A program made the translations under genes and the position numbers. The notes below the pieces were generated by a model, which worked only from the letters and a program-made list of their open reading frames with translations, was not told the DNA's origin and ran no database searches. Shown here in pieces: positions 1 to 7,449 of a DNA stretch of 16,612 nucleotides. Source of the DNA: an uncultured Bacilli bacterium (GTDB lineage: Bacteria; Bacillota_I; Bacilli_A; RF39; UBA660); assembly GCA_944363995.1 (NCBI GenBank), contig CALVVV010000026.1, positions 1 through 16,612 on the forward strand, written 5' to 3'. Positions within the stretch are counted from its first letter, which is position 1; each line of letters opens with the position of its first letter.

Positions 1-50
1 GAAAAGAAAATGATATTGTTATATTAGAAAGTGGTGAAGAAAATGCCTAA
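1..50 (+). CDS. 3' end of an upstream gene, probably addB (partial)
   Basis: In the third frame the window opens inside an ORF reading KENDIVILESGEENA and stopping at TAA (48-50). It overlaps the addA start (ATG at 43) by eight bases, the usual sign of translational coupling. In Firmicutes addB lies directly upstream of addA, so the C-terminus of the AddB nuclease subunit is the best guess. Only 15 residues are visible, none diagnostic, so the identity rests on position. A second frame stops at 27 (tag 25-27) and is less attractive because it would leave a gap before addA. Confidence 0.5.
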   Translation, partial: KENDIVILESGEENA

Positions 51-3000
51 GTGGACTAAAGAACAAAGTGAAGCCATCTATAAAGATAATACTAATATAA
101 TAGTAAGTGCAGGGGCGGGAAGTGGTAAAACAGCTGTATTAAGTGAAAGAGTTATAACTAAATTAAAAAATGGTATTCATATCAACGAGTTATTACTTTT
201 AACATTTACTAAAGCGGCAGCTAAAGAAATGAAAGAAAGAATAAGAAATAAAATAATTGAAAATAATTTATTAGAAGAATTAGATATGATCGATGCATCT
301 TATATTACAACTTTTGATAGTTTCGCTTTATCGATTGTCAAGAAATATCACTACTTATTAAATGTGTCAAAAAATGTTAATGTCATCGAAGAAGATATTT
401 TAAAGATAAAAAGAAAAGAAATGTTAGATGAAATATTTGAAAATAGATATTTAAATGATAATAAATTTATTAAATTAATTAATGATTTTTGTGTTAAAGA
501 TGATAAAGATATTAGAAATCAAATTTTAACTATCAGTTCAAAACTAGATATGTTACCTAATAAAAAAGAATATTTAGAAAATTATAACTATTTTAGTGAT
601 GATATTATTAACCAAAATATTAATGATTATATTTTACTATTGCGAAAAAGAATTGATAACATAAGTAATTTGTTAAGTGAATTAAGTGATTATGTCGATT
701 CTAGTTATATGGAAAAATTAGATTTAACTAATTTATTAAATAGTTTTGATTATGAATCTATTAAAGAAAATGCTTTAATTAAGTTACCCATGTTACCACG
801 CAACAGTTTAGAAGAAGCAAAAAAAACAAAAGAAAAATTAAAAAAAGTATTAGATGAAATAAATGAATTATGTGTTTATGAAAATACTTCTGAAATAAAA
901 AATACAATTTTAAAAACGAAAGATTATGTTGATGTTATAATTTCGATAATTTTAGAGTTAGAGGAAAAAGTACACAAATTTAAATTTGAAAACGATGCTT
1001 ATGAGTTTACCGATATTGCTTTACTTGCTATAAAAATAGTTAAAGAAAATAAAAATGTAAGAGAAGAAATAAAAAATTCTTTTAAAGAAATAATGATCGA
1101 TGAATATCAAGATACTAATGATTTACAAGAAGAATTTATTAAAGATATTGCTAATAATAATGTTTATATGGTAGGTGATATCAAACAATCAATTTATCGC
1201 TTTAGAAATGCCAATCCTAATATCTTTAAAAATAAATATGATTTATATAGTAAAAATATAAATGGATTTAAAATTGATTTAAATAAAAACTTTAGATCGA
1301 GAAAAGAAGTATTAGATAATATCAATTTAATATTTAATATTATTATGAATGATTTTATTGGTGGAGCTGATTATCAAGTATCACATCAAATGGTATTTGG
1401 TAATGATGCATATATAAATGAAGGAAATACTAATCAAAATTATAATTTAGATTTAATAGATTATGAAGAAGATAAAATTTATACTAAAGAAGAAATCGAA
1501 TGTTTTATTATTGCTGATGATATTAAACAAAAAATAGAAAATAAATATCAAATATTCGATAAAGATAAAAAAATATTGCGCAATATAACTTATAATGATT
1601 TTGTTATTTTAATCGATAGATCATCTAATTTTGATTTGTTTAAAAAAATATTTGAATATAAAAAAATACCTTTAAATATTTTAAAAGATGAAAAAATGAA
1701 TGATGATAATGATATTTTAGTATTAAATAATTTGATTAAATATATTTTAAAAATATATAACAAAGAATATGATAATTATTTATTTATAAGTTTATTAAGA
1801 AGTTTTTTATATAATGAAAAAGATGAAGTAATTTTTAAATATTTTGTCAACAAAAATTTTAAAGAAAGTAATTTATATAATGATGCTTTAAAAATAACTA
1901 AATTAATTAATAATAATTCAATTAACAATATCATCGATGAAATATTAAATGAATTTAATTTTTATGAAAAATTAATTACAATTGGTAATATTGATTCTAG
2001 TATTATTAAGATTGATAAAATAAAAGATATGGCTATTAATTTAAGTAAATTAGGTTATGATATATTTGATTTTTCTAATCATTTAGATAAAATGTTAAAA
2101 GAAAAATTAGATATGAAATATAAAATTGCAGGTGATTTTGGTAACAATGTTAAAATAATGACCATTCATAATTCCAAAGGATTAGAATATCATATTTGTT
2201 ATTTTGCTAACCTTTATAAAGAATTTAATATTAAAGATTTAAATGAAAGATTTTTATATAATACTAAATATGGTATCGTGACACCTTACTTTGATAACGG
2301 TATTATGGACACAATTGTTAAAAAATTAGTTAAAGAAGATTATTTAAAAGAAGAGATATCCGAGAAGATTAGATTATTTTATGTAGCCCTTACGAGAGCC
2401 AAAGAAAAAATGATTTTAGTCCTTCCTAAAAAAGAAATAAGTTATACTAAAGTAGATGATTATATTAAAGAAAAATATCGTAGTTTTGCGGATATAATTA
2501 ATTCAATTAAAGATAAATTAGAGTCATATACTCAAACAATTGATTTAAATAATTTAAATTTATCTAAAGATTATAATTTAATTAAAGTAGGTAATTATCA
2601 AGATAATATAAAATTAAGTGATGAAAAAATAGAAGTTACAAATATTATTATTGAAAATGAAATAGTAGAAAATAGTAGTTTTTCTAAAAAAATGAATGAC
2701 TTGATTACTAAGGAAACAAAAGATAATTTAAACTTTGGGTTAGAAGTACACGAAATATTAGAAAATATCAATTTTAAAGAAAAATTTATATGTGATAATA
2801 AATTAATAAATGAAAAAGTAAATAAATTTTTAAATAGTGATTTATTAAAAAATATTGATAAAGCTAAAGTATATAAAGAATATGAATTTATGTATATTAA
2901 AGATGATATAAAATATCACGGTATAATCGATTTGATGTTAGTATATGATGAATACATTGATATAATTGATTATAAATTAAAAAATATTGATGACAAAAAA

Positions 3001-3108
3001 TATATTGAACAATTAACCGGATATAAAAATTTTATTGAATATAAAACTAATAAAAAGGTTAATTTATATTTATATTCGATAATTGATTCAAATATATTAG
3101 AAATTTGA
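43..3108 (+). CDS. addA: AddA, helicase-nuclease subunit of the AddAB recombination complex
   Basis: AddA unwinds and trims DNA double-strand ends with AddB to prepare 3' tails for RecA. The protein is a UvrD/Rep-type superfamily 1 helicase fused to a PD-(D/E)XK nuclease. With the ATG at 43 it has 1021 residues. Walker A SAGAGSGKT is at about 22-30, motif II IDEYQDTND near 352-360, then GDIKQSIYRFR, and a late helicase motif IRLFYVALTRAKE. The C-terminal nuclease shows GLEVHEILENI, an Asp in GIIDLM (about 963) and IIDYK (Asp 976, Lys 978), so the active site looks intact. It is shorter than the roughly 1230-residue Bacillus protein. ATG 43 is preferred over GTG 31 because GGTGAAG just upstream acts as a Shine-Dalgarno for it and the N-terminus then matches the family. 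It follows a probable addB with an 8-base overlap. Confidence 0.95.
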   Translation: MPKWTKEQSEAIYKDNTNIIVSAGAGSGKTAVLSERVITKLKNGIHINELLLLTFTKAAAKEMKERIRNKIIENNLLEELDMIDASYITTFDSFALSIVKKYHYLLNVSKNVNVIEEDILKIKRKEMLDEIFENRYLNDNKFIKLINDFCVKDDKDIRNQILTISSKLDMLPNKKEYLENYNYFSDDIINQNINDYILLLRKRIDNISNLLSELSDYVDSSYMEKLDLTNLLNSFDYESIKENALIKLPMLPRNSLEEAKKTKEKLKKVLDEINELCVYENTSEIKNTILKTKDYVDVIISIILELEEKVHKFKFENDAYEFTDIALLAIKIVKENKNVREEIKNSFKEIMIDEYQDTNDLQEEFIKDIANNNVYMVGDIKQSIYRFRNANPNIFKNKYDLYSKNINGFKIDLNKNFRSRKEVLDNINLIFNIIMNDFIGGADYQVSHQMVFGNDAYINEGNTNQNYNLDLIDYEEDKIYTKEEIECFIIADDIKQKIENKYQIFDKDKKILRNITYNDFVILIDRSSNFDLFKKIFEYKKIPLNILKDEKMNDDNDILVLNNLIKYILKIYNKEYDNYLFISLLRSFLYNEKDEVIFKYFVNKNFKESNLYNDALKITKLINNNSINNIIDEILNEFNFYEKLITIGNIDSSIIKIDKIKDMAINLSKLGYDIFDFSNHLDKMLKEKLDMKYKIAGDFGNNVKIMTIHNSKGLEYHICYFANLYKEFNIKDLNERFLYNTKYGIVTPYFDNGIMDTIVKKLVKEDYLKEEISEKIRLFYVALTRAKEKMILVLPKKEISYTKVDDYIKEKYRSFADIINSIKDKLESYTQTIDLNNLNLSKDYNLIKVGNYQDNIKLSDEKIEVTNIIIENEIVENSSFSKKMNDLITKETKDNLNFGLEVHEILENINFKEKFICDNKLINEKVNKFLNSDLLKNIDKAKVYKEYEFMYIKDDIKYHGIIDLMLVYDEYIDIIDYKLKNIDDKKYIEQLTGYKNFIEYKTNKKVNLYLYSIIDSNILEI

Positions 3109-3132
3109 CAAAATAAAAAAATAGTATATAAT
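3105..3132 (+). promoter_or_regulatory. Consensus sigma-A promoter in the addA 3' end
   Basis: A perfect -35 TTGACA (3105-3110) and a perfect -10 TATAAT (3127-3132) are separated by 16 nt. The -35 box includes the addA stop codon TGA. No + strand gene follows before the terminator at 3206-3233, so this would drive a short non-coding transcript. In such AT-rich DNA a chance -10 is common, but two perfect boxes at near-ideal spacing are less so. Confidence 0.5.
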
Positions 3133-3138
3133 ATCTTT

Positions 3139-3233
3139 ACATCAACTCAGTAAAAAAGAGTAAAAAAATATAAATATAAAAAATTATATAAAATAAGTTA
3201 AAAATAAAGCACAGTAATTTGTGCTTTTTATTT
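3139..3233 (+). ncRNA. Candidate small RNA between addA and the FkbM gene
   Basis: Transcription from the TTGACA/TATAAT promoter should begin near 3139 and end at the hairpin plus T-run at 3206-3233, giving an RNA of about 90-95 nt. There is no ATG and no usable ORF in it. Apart from the terminator, only a weak ACTC/GAGT stem is seen near 3146-3162. The RNA would end over the 3' end of the convergent FkbM gene. I do not recognise a known RNA family. This may instead be a leftover promoter from a lost gene. Confidence 0.3.
3206..3233. terminator. Bidirectional intrinsic terminator (addA side and FkbM gene)
   Basis: AAAGCACA (3206-3213) pairs perfectly with TGTGCTTT (3220-3227) around a 6-nt loop. 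A T-rich run follows on the + strand, and the A-rich run at 3201-3208 gives a U-rich tail on the minus strand. It touches the stop codon of the convergent FkbM gene (3228-3230), so it can serve both strands. Confidence 0.8.
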
Positions 3234-4154
3234 AGGAATGACAAATAAGACAATTTCAGTGGGAAATATATAATTACTATAATATCTTAAATAATAATTA
3301 TAATTATTATTAAATTTATTTATTAATTTAGGTAATTTCCATAAATCTTCATTATTATGATATACCGATATTAATAAAGTTGGATTATCATTTATAATAT
3401 GATTTTTACATCCTATTAAAGCATCATATTCGCCACCTTCAATATCCATTTTTATTATATCTATTTTTTCTAATATGTCATTATCTAAACTAACTGTTTT
3501 TATTTCAATAGTACCATTATTATCTATTTGATTAGCTGACGAATTAACGCTACTTTCCTTTAAATACATAATAGAGTTTTCATTTGTAACTGCTTTGTTT
3601 TTAAATATAATATTATTATATTTACTCAGATTATTTTTTAATTTCGCCATTGTTTCTAAAGTTATTTCATAACAATATATATTTTTATAGTTATTATATG
3701 TATTTATAAAGTCCATTGTTGTATCACCAATATATGCTCCTACATCAACAAATACTTGATTATTAGAATGAGGAATAATATCTAAATCAAAATAGTGTTT
3801 ATAATTGTAATTCATACATTCTTTTAAAGTAGTAAAATCATATTGATACCAGTTATTTAATATTCCATATAATAATTTTTTAGAACTATAATCAGATAAA
3901 TTATTATATAACCAAACATAATCATCAATATGTTCATATAATGACTTTGCTTTTTCATATATTTCATTATAATCATTTTTTTCGCTATCTAAAGTACCCC
4001 AATATTTAAATTGATTTAAAAAATTTTCAATCGATTTTTGCGTATCTTTATGTATTTTATTAAAACTATTTTTAATATTTATAAATATTTCTTCTAAAGT
4101 CATGTTTTTAATTTTTAAAATTAATTCATTAAAATTTTTATCAACTATATTCAA
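3228..4154 (-). CDS. FkbM-family SAM-dependent methyltransferase
   Basis: FkbM-type enzymes O-methylate small molecules or sugars, often in surface glycan or natural product pathways; the substrate cannot be told here. The 308-residue protein has SAM motif I VFVDVGAYIGDTT at about 134-146, an acidic residue after the second strand in IYCYEITLE (about 159-167), and the family signature IIKMDIEGGEYDAL at about 233-246. Residues 1-130 are a Lys/Asn/Tyr-rich, mostly helical-looking extension outside the core. The start is TTG at 4154, chosen because AGGTGAT lies 5-6 nt upstream; the next Met is at residue 18 without such a site. It is convergent to addA and divergent from yqeG, so it appears to be a lone gene. 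I saw no convincing promoter on the minus strand between 4155 and 4251. Confidence 0.85.
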   Translation of the reverse strand: MNIVDKNFNELILKIKNMTLEEIFINIKNSFNKIHKDTQKSIENFLNQFKYWGTLDSEKNDYNEIYEKAKSLYEHIDDYVWLYNNLSDYSSKKLLYGILNNWYQYDFTTLKECMNYNYKHYFDLDIIPHSNNQVFVDVGAYIGDTTMDFINTYNNYKNIYCYEITLETMAKLKNNLSKYNNIIFKNKAVTNENSIMYLKESSVNSSANQIDNNGTIEIKTVSLDNDILEKIDIIKMDIEGGEYDALIGCKNHIINDNPTLLISVYHNNEDLWKLPKLINKFNNNYNYYLRYYSNYIFPTEIVLFVIPK

Positions 4155-4210
4155 AATTAATCACCTATAAAAACGTATGCAATAAAATGATTATTTTTAC
4201 TATAAATTTA

Positions 4211-4239
4211 TTTAAATATAATTAATTATTTGATATAAT
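4211..4239 (+). promoter_or_regulatory. Extended -10 promoter of yqeG
   Basis: TGATATAAT (4231-4239) is an extended -10 box with a perfect TATAAT. A weak -35 TTTAAA (4211-4216) sits 17 nt upstream. The expected start site, about 7 nt downstream, falls next to the Shine-Dalgarno AGGAG (4247-4251), so the untranslated leader is only about 15 nt. Confidence 0.6.
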
Positions 4240-4260
4240 TGTATTTAGGAGTTGTTAGAT

Positions 4261-4782
4261 ATGGAAAAATATATACCAGATATTTATCAAAAAAGTATTT
4301 ATACAATAAATTATGATGCTTTATATAATAGTGGGATTAGATGTTTATTAATTGATTTAGATAACACAATAGTCCCTATTACTATGAAAAAGCCTAATAA
4401 AAAAATAAAAGAATTATTTGATGATTTAAAAACTAAAGGATTTAAAGTTATTATTTTTTCTAATAGTCCTAAAACAAGGGTAAAGCCATTCAAAGATGAA
4501 TTAGATGTTGATTGTTGTGCCTTTGCTTTAAAACCCTTTAAATTTAAATATAAAAAAATATTAGAAGAATACAAATTAAATGTAGCAGCTGTTGCTTGTA
4601 TAGGTGATCAATTATTAACTGATATTAAAGGTGGTAATATGATTGGTATTACAACTATATTAGTTAATCCTATAGGTACCAAAGAAAAATTATCGACTGG
4701 AATAAATCGCTATTTTGAAAGAAAAATATTAAAAAAATTAAGAGATAACGATTTGTTTACAAAAGGAAAGTATTATGAATAA
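4261..4782 (+). CDS. yqeG: YqeG-family HAD phosphatase
   Basis: A 173-residue HAD-IIIA phosphatase of the YqeG type, a family of conserved but poorly characterised function found beside yqeH in Firmicutes. HAD motif I is DLDNT at 32-36 with both Asp residues, motif II IIFSNS at about 64-69, motif III Lys in ALKPF at about 89-93, and the acidic motif GDQLLTD at about 115-121. Length is close to the Bacillus homologue (about 170). ATG 4261 is chosen over TTG 4252 because AGGAG (4247-4251) is 9 nt from the ATG but touches the TTG. It overlaps yqeH by eight bases (4775-4782), so the two are probably translated together. Confidence 0.92.
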   Translation: MEKYIPDIYQKSIYTINYDALYNSGIRCLLIDLDNTIVPITMKKPNKKIKELFDDLKTKGFKVIIFSNSPKTRVKPFKDELDVDCCAFALKPFKFKYKKILEEYKLNVAAVACIGDQLLTDIKGGNMIGITTILVNPIGTKEKLSTGINRYFERKILKKLRDNDLFTKGKYYE

Positions 4783-5701
4783 ATGTAAAGGTTGCGGATT
4801 ATTAATTGAAAATGATGATCTATGTGAAAGATGCTTTAGAATAAAACATTACAATGAATATAAAGTTGTATCAAAAAATAATAATGAATTTATTCCTATA
4901 TTAGAAAATATTAATAAAACAAATGATTTAGTTTTATTAGTTGTCGATTTATTTAATATAGGTGATTTATCTTTAATTAGAAAGCATTTAAAAAATGATA
5001 TATTGTTAGTATTAACTAAAAGAGATTTGTTACCAAAAAGTGTTTCTTTTGATAAATTATACAATTATGATTATAAAGTAGATTATATCGATAAAATAAT
5101 AATAAGTAGTTCTAAAAATTATAATTTTGATGAATTATTAAATAAAATAAATAAATATAAAAAATCAAATAATGTCTATGTAGTAGGATATACTAATGCT
5201 GGTAAATCGACAATGATAAATAAATTAATTTATAATTATTCTGATATTAAAACTGAAATAACGACTAGTCCCCTTCCTAGTACGACCTTAAATACTATTG
5301 AAATAAAACTAAATGACATTACTTTAATTGATACTCCAGGGTTGTTAGACAAAGGAGATATATCTAATTATGTAAGTGGGGAAGAACTAAAAAAAATAAT
5401 ACCTAAAAAAGAAATAAAACCATTAACTTATCAAATAAAAGGTAATCAAACTATTGTAATAGATAAATATTTACAAATCGAAGCTAATAATATTGATTTA
5501 ACTTTTTATATATCAAATAATTTAGAAATAAAAAGATATTATAAAAATATACCAACTAATTTAAAAAAACATATTGTTGAAGTTAATAAAAACGATGTTG
5601 TAATTAAAGGATTATGTTTTATTAAAACAAATAAAAAAAGTGTATTAAACATTTACACTTTAGATAAGGTTAAAGTGTTTACTCGTGATAGTATAGTTTA
5701 G
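4775..5701 (+). CDS. yqeH: YqeH, circularly permuted GTPase for 30S ribosome assembly
   Basis: YqeH binds GTP and is needed for maturation of the small ribosomal subunit. The N-terminus carries a four-Cys zinc finger (C4, C7, C17, C20; CKGCG...CERC). The GTPase motifs come in permuted order: G4 TKRD at 81-84, G5 SSSK at 111-114, G1 GYTNAGKST at 138-146, G2 with PSTT at 168-171, G3 DTPG at 186-189. All are intact. At 308 residues it is shorter than the 366-residue Bacillus protein, and the shortfall is in the C-terminal part. The Shine-Dalgarno AGGAAAG lies within the end of yqeG. No strong terminator follows directly; the palindrome at 6070-6093 may serve it. Confidence 0.93.
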   Translation: MNKCKGCGLLIENDDLCERCFRIKHYNEYKVVSKNNNEFIPILENINKTNDLVLLVVDLFNIGDLSLIRKHLKNDILLVLTKRDLLPKSVSFDKLYNYDYKVDYIDKIIISSSKNYNFDELLNKINKYKKSNNVYVVGYTNAGKSTMINKLIYNYSDIKTEITTSPLPSTTLNTIEIKLNDITLIDTPGLLDKGDISNYVSGEELKKIIPKKEIKPLTYQIKGNQTIVIDKYLQIEANNIDLTFYISNNLEIKRYYKNIPTNLKKHIVEVNKNDVVIKGLCFIKTNKKSVLNIYTLDKVKVFTRDSIV

Positions 5702-5706
5702 CTGTT

Positions 5707-6067
5707 TCAATAAAAGTAGTAAATATTTTTTTTACTATTTAAATCTTTATCATAATTTTTTTCAGGATGCCATTGTAGACCAATATGATAGGTCGTCTTT
5801 TTTTTAAAACTTCAACAATATTATTACAAATTTCAGCATTTTATAATATCCATTATTACTTATTTTATAATTGTTAAAGATATTTATTAATATTACTTAA
5901 TATTTCCAATAATTCTGAATTTTTATTGATTATTACTTTATGGACATAATTTTCTTTACTTTTATGACTATCATCTATTTTAATATTTAAATTAATGTTA
6001 TTGTAATTACACGTTGTTTGTATAGCAATACAAATAACTATTATGAAAACATTTATAAAAAGCATAA
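5707..6067 (-). pseudogene. Decayed class I glutamine amidotransferase / PuuD-like hydrolase
   Basis: No intact gene lies here, but both halves of a family are visible on the minus strand. At 5796-5707 one frame reads TTYHIGLQWHPEKNYD and then stops at 5707; the (G)(V/L)QWHPE stretch with its catalytic His-Glu is the C-terminal hallmark of class I glutamine amidotransferases of the gamma-glutamyl-GABA hydrolase (peptidase C26) type. Just upstream an alternative frame reads NNIVEVLKK, implying a frameshift in the A8 tract near 5798-5805. Further upstream (5874-6065) a separate frame reads INV... then ENYVHKVIINKNSELLEIL, which fits the family segment between the nucleophile elbow and the central helix. 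About 25 codons are missing between the pieces, and the N-terminal third including the nucleophile Cys is gone. The remnant abuts the collagen gene terminator. An alternative is that 5874-6065 is an unrelated small membrane ORF; the WHPE part is firmer. Confidence 0.6.
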
Positions 6068-6069
6068 CA

Positions 6070-6093
6070 AAAAAAGCCAAATTTGGCTTTTTT
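6070..6093. terminator. Terminator of the collagen-like gene
   Basis: A perfect palindrome, GCCAAATTTGGC (6076-6087) flanked by six A and six T residues, lies 8 nt beyond the collagen gene stop codon (6102-6104) on the minus strand. Read on the minus strand it ends in seven T residues, a textbook intrinsic terminator. Its symmetry means it could also stop transcripts coming from yqeH on the + strand. Confidence 0.85.
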
Positions 6094-6101
6094 ATTATGT
6101 A

Positions 6102-7352
6102 TTATGGCCCAGTAGGTCCAGTAGGCCCTTCAGGTCCGGTAGGTCCAGTAGGTCCAGTAGGTCCTTCAGCTCCGGTAGGTCCAGTAGCACCTTCAGCTCC
6201 AGTTGGTCCAGTAGCACCTTCAGCTCCAGTTGGTCCAGTAGCACCTTCAGCTCCGGTAGGTCCAGTAGCACCTTCAGCTCCAGTTGGTCCAGTAGCACCT
6301 TCAGCTCCAGTTGGTCCAGTAGCACCTTCAGCTCCAGTTGGTCCAGTAGGTCCTTCGGCTCCGGTAGGTCCAGTAGCTCCTTCAGCTCCGGTAGGTCCAG
6401 TAGGTCCTTCAGCTCCGGTAGGTCCAGTAGGTCCTTCAGCTCCGGTAGGTCCAGTAGCACCTTCGGCTCCGGTAGGTCCAGTAGGTCCTTCAGCTCCGGT
6501 AGGTCCAGTAGGTCCTTCAGCTCCGGCAGGTCCAGTAGGTCCAGTAGCACCTTCAGCTCCGGTAGGTCCAGTAGGTCCTTCAGCTCCAGTTGGTCCAGTA
6601 GGTCCTTCGGCTCCGGTAGGTCCAGTAGCACCTTCGGCTCCGGTTGGTCCAGTAGCTCCTTCGGCTCCGGTAGGTCCAGTAGCTCCTTCGGCTCCGGTAG
6701 GTCCAGTAGCACCAGATAAACCAGTCGGACCAGTAGCTCCGGTAGGACCAATAGGTAAAATTAAATTAAGGAAAAAGTCAGGAGAAGTACCAGTTATGGA
6801 AGCGGATGCAGTAGCACCAGTAGTTACAGTTCCAATAGTAAATGTAGGGTTAATTGATGGTCCAGTCGCTCCTGTAGCACCAGTAGGTCCAGTCGGACCA
6901 GTAGCACCAGTAGGCCCTGTTCCAGAAGGTCCGGTAGGTCCTGTAGGTCCAGTAGCCCCAGCGGTTCCAGCTATTCCTTGAATTCCTTGAATCCCTTGAA
7001 CACCTTGAGGTCCAGTCGGTCCTTGAGGTCCCGTTGGTCCGGTAGGTCCAGTGGCTCCAGATGGTCCAGTCGGTCCAGTAGCACCAGTAGGTCCGGTTGA
7101 TCCAGTAGCCCCTGCAGGAATAGTAAAATCTAAAATGGCATTTTGATTTGTGCCCTCATTAACTACAGTAGCAGCACTACCAGGTTGCCCAGTAGTAGTT
7201 CTTCCGATTGCAACTGTAGTAGGTCCTTGTGGCCCAGTAGGACCAGTAGGCCCAGTTGCTCCAATACACGTTACACATTTTGGCCTACAATGTTTATCTT
7301 GTTCAATTTTGCACATTGCATTTTCATATATATCTTTATTAATAATATTCAC
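6102..7352 (-). CDS. Collagen-like Gly-X-Thr repeat protein (surface or exosporium type)
   Basis: Up to 416 residues, dominated by Gly-X-Y triplets with Thr mostly in Y (GAT, GPT) and GAE, as in BclA-like bacterial collagens where Thr carries sugars. The order is: about 29 N-terminal residues without signal peptide or membrane helix but with four Cys (C14, C22, C26, C29; CKIEQDKHCRPKCVTC); a short collagen run; a non-collagen module with NAILDFTIPAG; a second collagen run with VQGIQGIQGIAG; a second module FTIGTVTTG...LNLILPIG; then about 20 tandem nine-residue units; and a stop straight after GPTGPTGP. The NAILDF-type modules resemble those in phage tail and exosporium collagens. No C-terminal trimerisation domain is present. 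One phase break occurs at GPSGTGPTG. Start uncertain: GTG 7352 overlaps the Shine-Dalgarno GAGGTGA (7355-7349), while an ATT codon at 7343 has ideal spacing. It diverges from the 7450 gene. The region is far richer in G+C than its surroundings. Confidence 0.88.
   Translation of the reverse strand: MNIINKDIYENAMCKIEQDKHCRPKCVTCIGATGPTGPTGPQGPTTVAIGRTTTGQPGSAATVVNEGTNQNAILDFTIPAGATGSTGPTGATGPTGPSGATGPTGPTGPQGPTGPQGVQGIQGIQGIAGTAGATGPTGPTGPSGTGPTGATGPTGPTGATGATGPSINPTFTIGTVTTGATASASITGTSPDFFLNLILPIGPTGATGPTGLSGATGPTGAEGATGPTGAEGATGPTGAEGATGPTGAEGPTGPTGAEGPTGPTGAEGATGPTGPAGAEGPTGPTGAEGPTGPTGAEGATGPTGAEGPTGPTGAEGPTGPTGAEGATGPTGAEGPTGPTGAEGATGPTGAEGATGPTGAEGATGPTGAEGATGPTGAEGATGPTGAEGATGPTGAEGPTGPTGPTGPEGPTGPTGP
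6165..6713 (-). repeat. 27-bp tandem repeats coding (Gly-X-Y)3 units
   Basis: Twenty units of GATGPTGAE or GPTGPTGAE follow each other, 27 bp each except one unit of 36 bp (GATGPTGPAGAE). Units differ mainly at silent third positions and at the Ala/Pro choice in the second residue. The reading frame is kept throughout. Such arrays commonly change copy number by slippage or recombination. Confidence 0.92.
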
Positions 7353-7363
7353 CTCACACTTCT

Positions 7364-7376
7364 ATAATAGAATATG
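7364..7376 (-). promoter_or_regulatory. Possible promoter of the collagen-like gene
   Basis: On the minus strand TATTAT (7369-7364) lies 8 nt before the Shine-Dalgarno GAGGTGA, the same layout as other promoters here. Overlapping it, CATATTCTA (7376-7368) fits the CATANNNTA -10 pattern of mother-cell sporulation sigma factors, but no matching -35 is clear. Either reading is weak. Confidence 0.25.
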
Positions 7377-7417
7377 TTAAATAATAAAAAAAATGAATAT
7401 TAAATTATACAAAATTA

Positions 7418-7426
7418 TGATATACT
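7418..7426 (+). promoter_or_regulatory. Extended -10 promoter of the cadherin-like gene
   Basis: TGATATACT (7418-7426) is an extended -10 box. No good -35 is seen. The Shine-Dalgarno AGGGAG (7433-7438) begins only 6 nt after it, so the transcript should start about at the Shine-Dalgarno. The 97-bp gap to the divergent collagen-like gene holds both promoters. Confidence 0.5.
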
Positions 7427-7449
7427 TAATATAGGGAGATGAAAGTTTC

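Noticed and set aside
31..42. GTG 31 as the addA start
   Set aside because: The GGTGAAG around it acts as the Shine-Dalgarno for ATG 43, and the ATG start gives the family-typical N-terminus.
3106..3155. TGA read as Trp (mycoplasma code), which would extend addA
   Set aside because: Conserved Trp residues in Fmt, RuvA-region genes and the WHPE motif are all TGG, and several genes end at TGA where the next gene overlaps.
5717..5737. Hairpin TAGTAAA/TTTACTA after yqeH as a terminator
   Set aside because: The stem is almost all A-T, lacks a proper T-run and is explained as coding sequence of the amidotransferase relic.
6165..6713. CRISPR-like array
   Set aside because: The repeats are contiguous with no spacers, keep a reading frame and encode Gly-X-Y triplets.
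6043..6981. Long + strand open frames over the collagen gene, one reading GPVGPVAPS repeats
   Set aside because: They are mirror effects of the GGN-CCN-ACN codons on the other strand. The minus frame alone has a Shine-Dalgarno, family-typical non-collagen modules and a terminator placed at its stop.
7368..7376. Sporulation sigma-E/K promoter for the collagen-like gene
   Set aside because: CATATTCTA fits CATANNNTA, but no suitable -35 is seen and such 9-mers are common in AT-rich DNA. Kept only as a weak option within the promoter entry.
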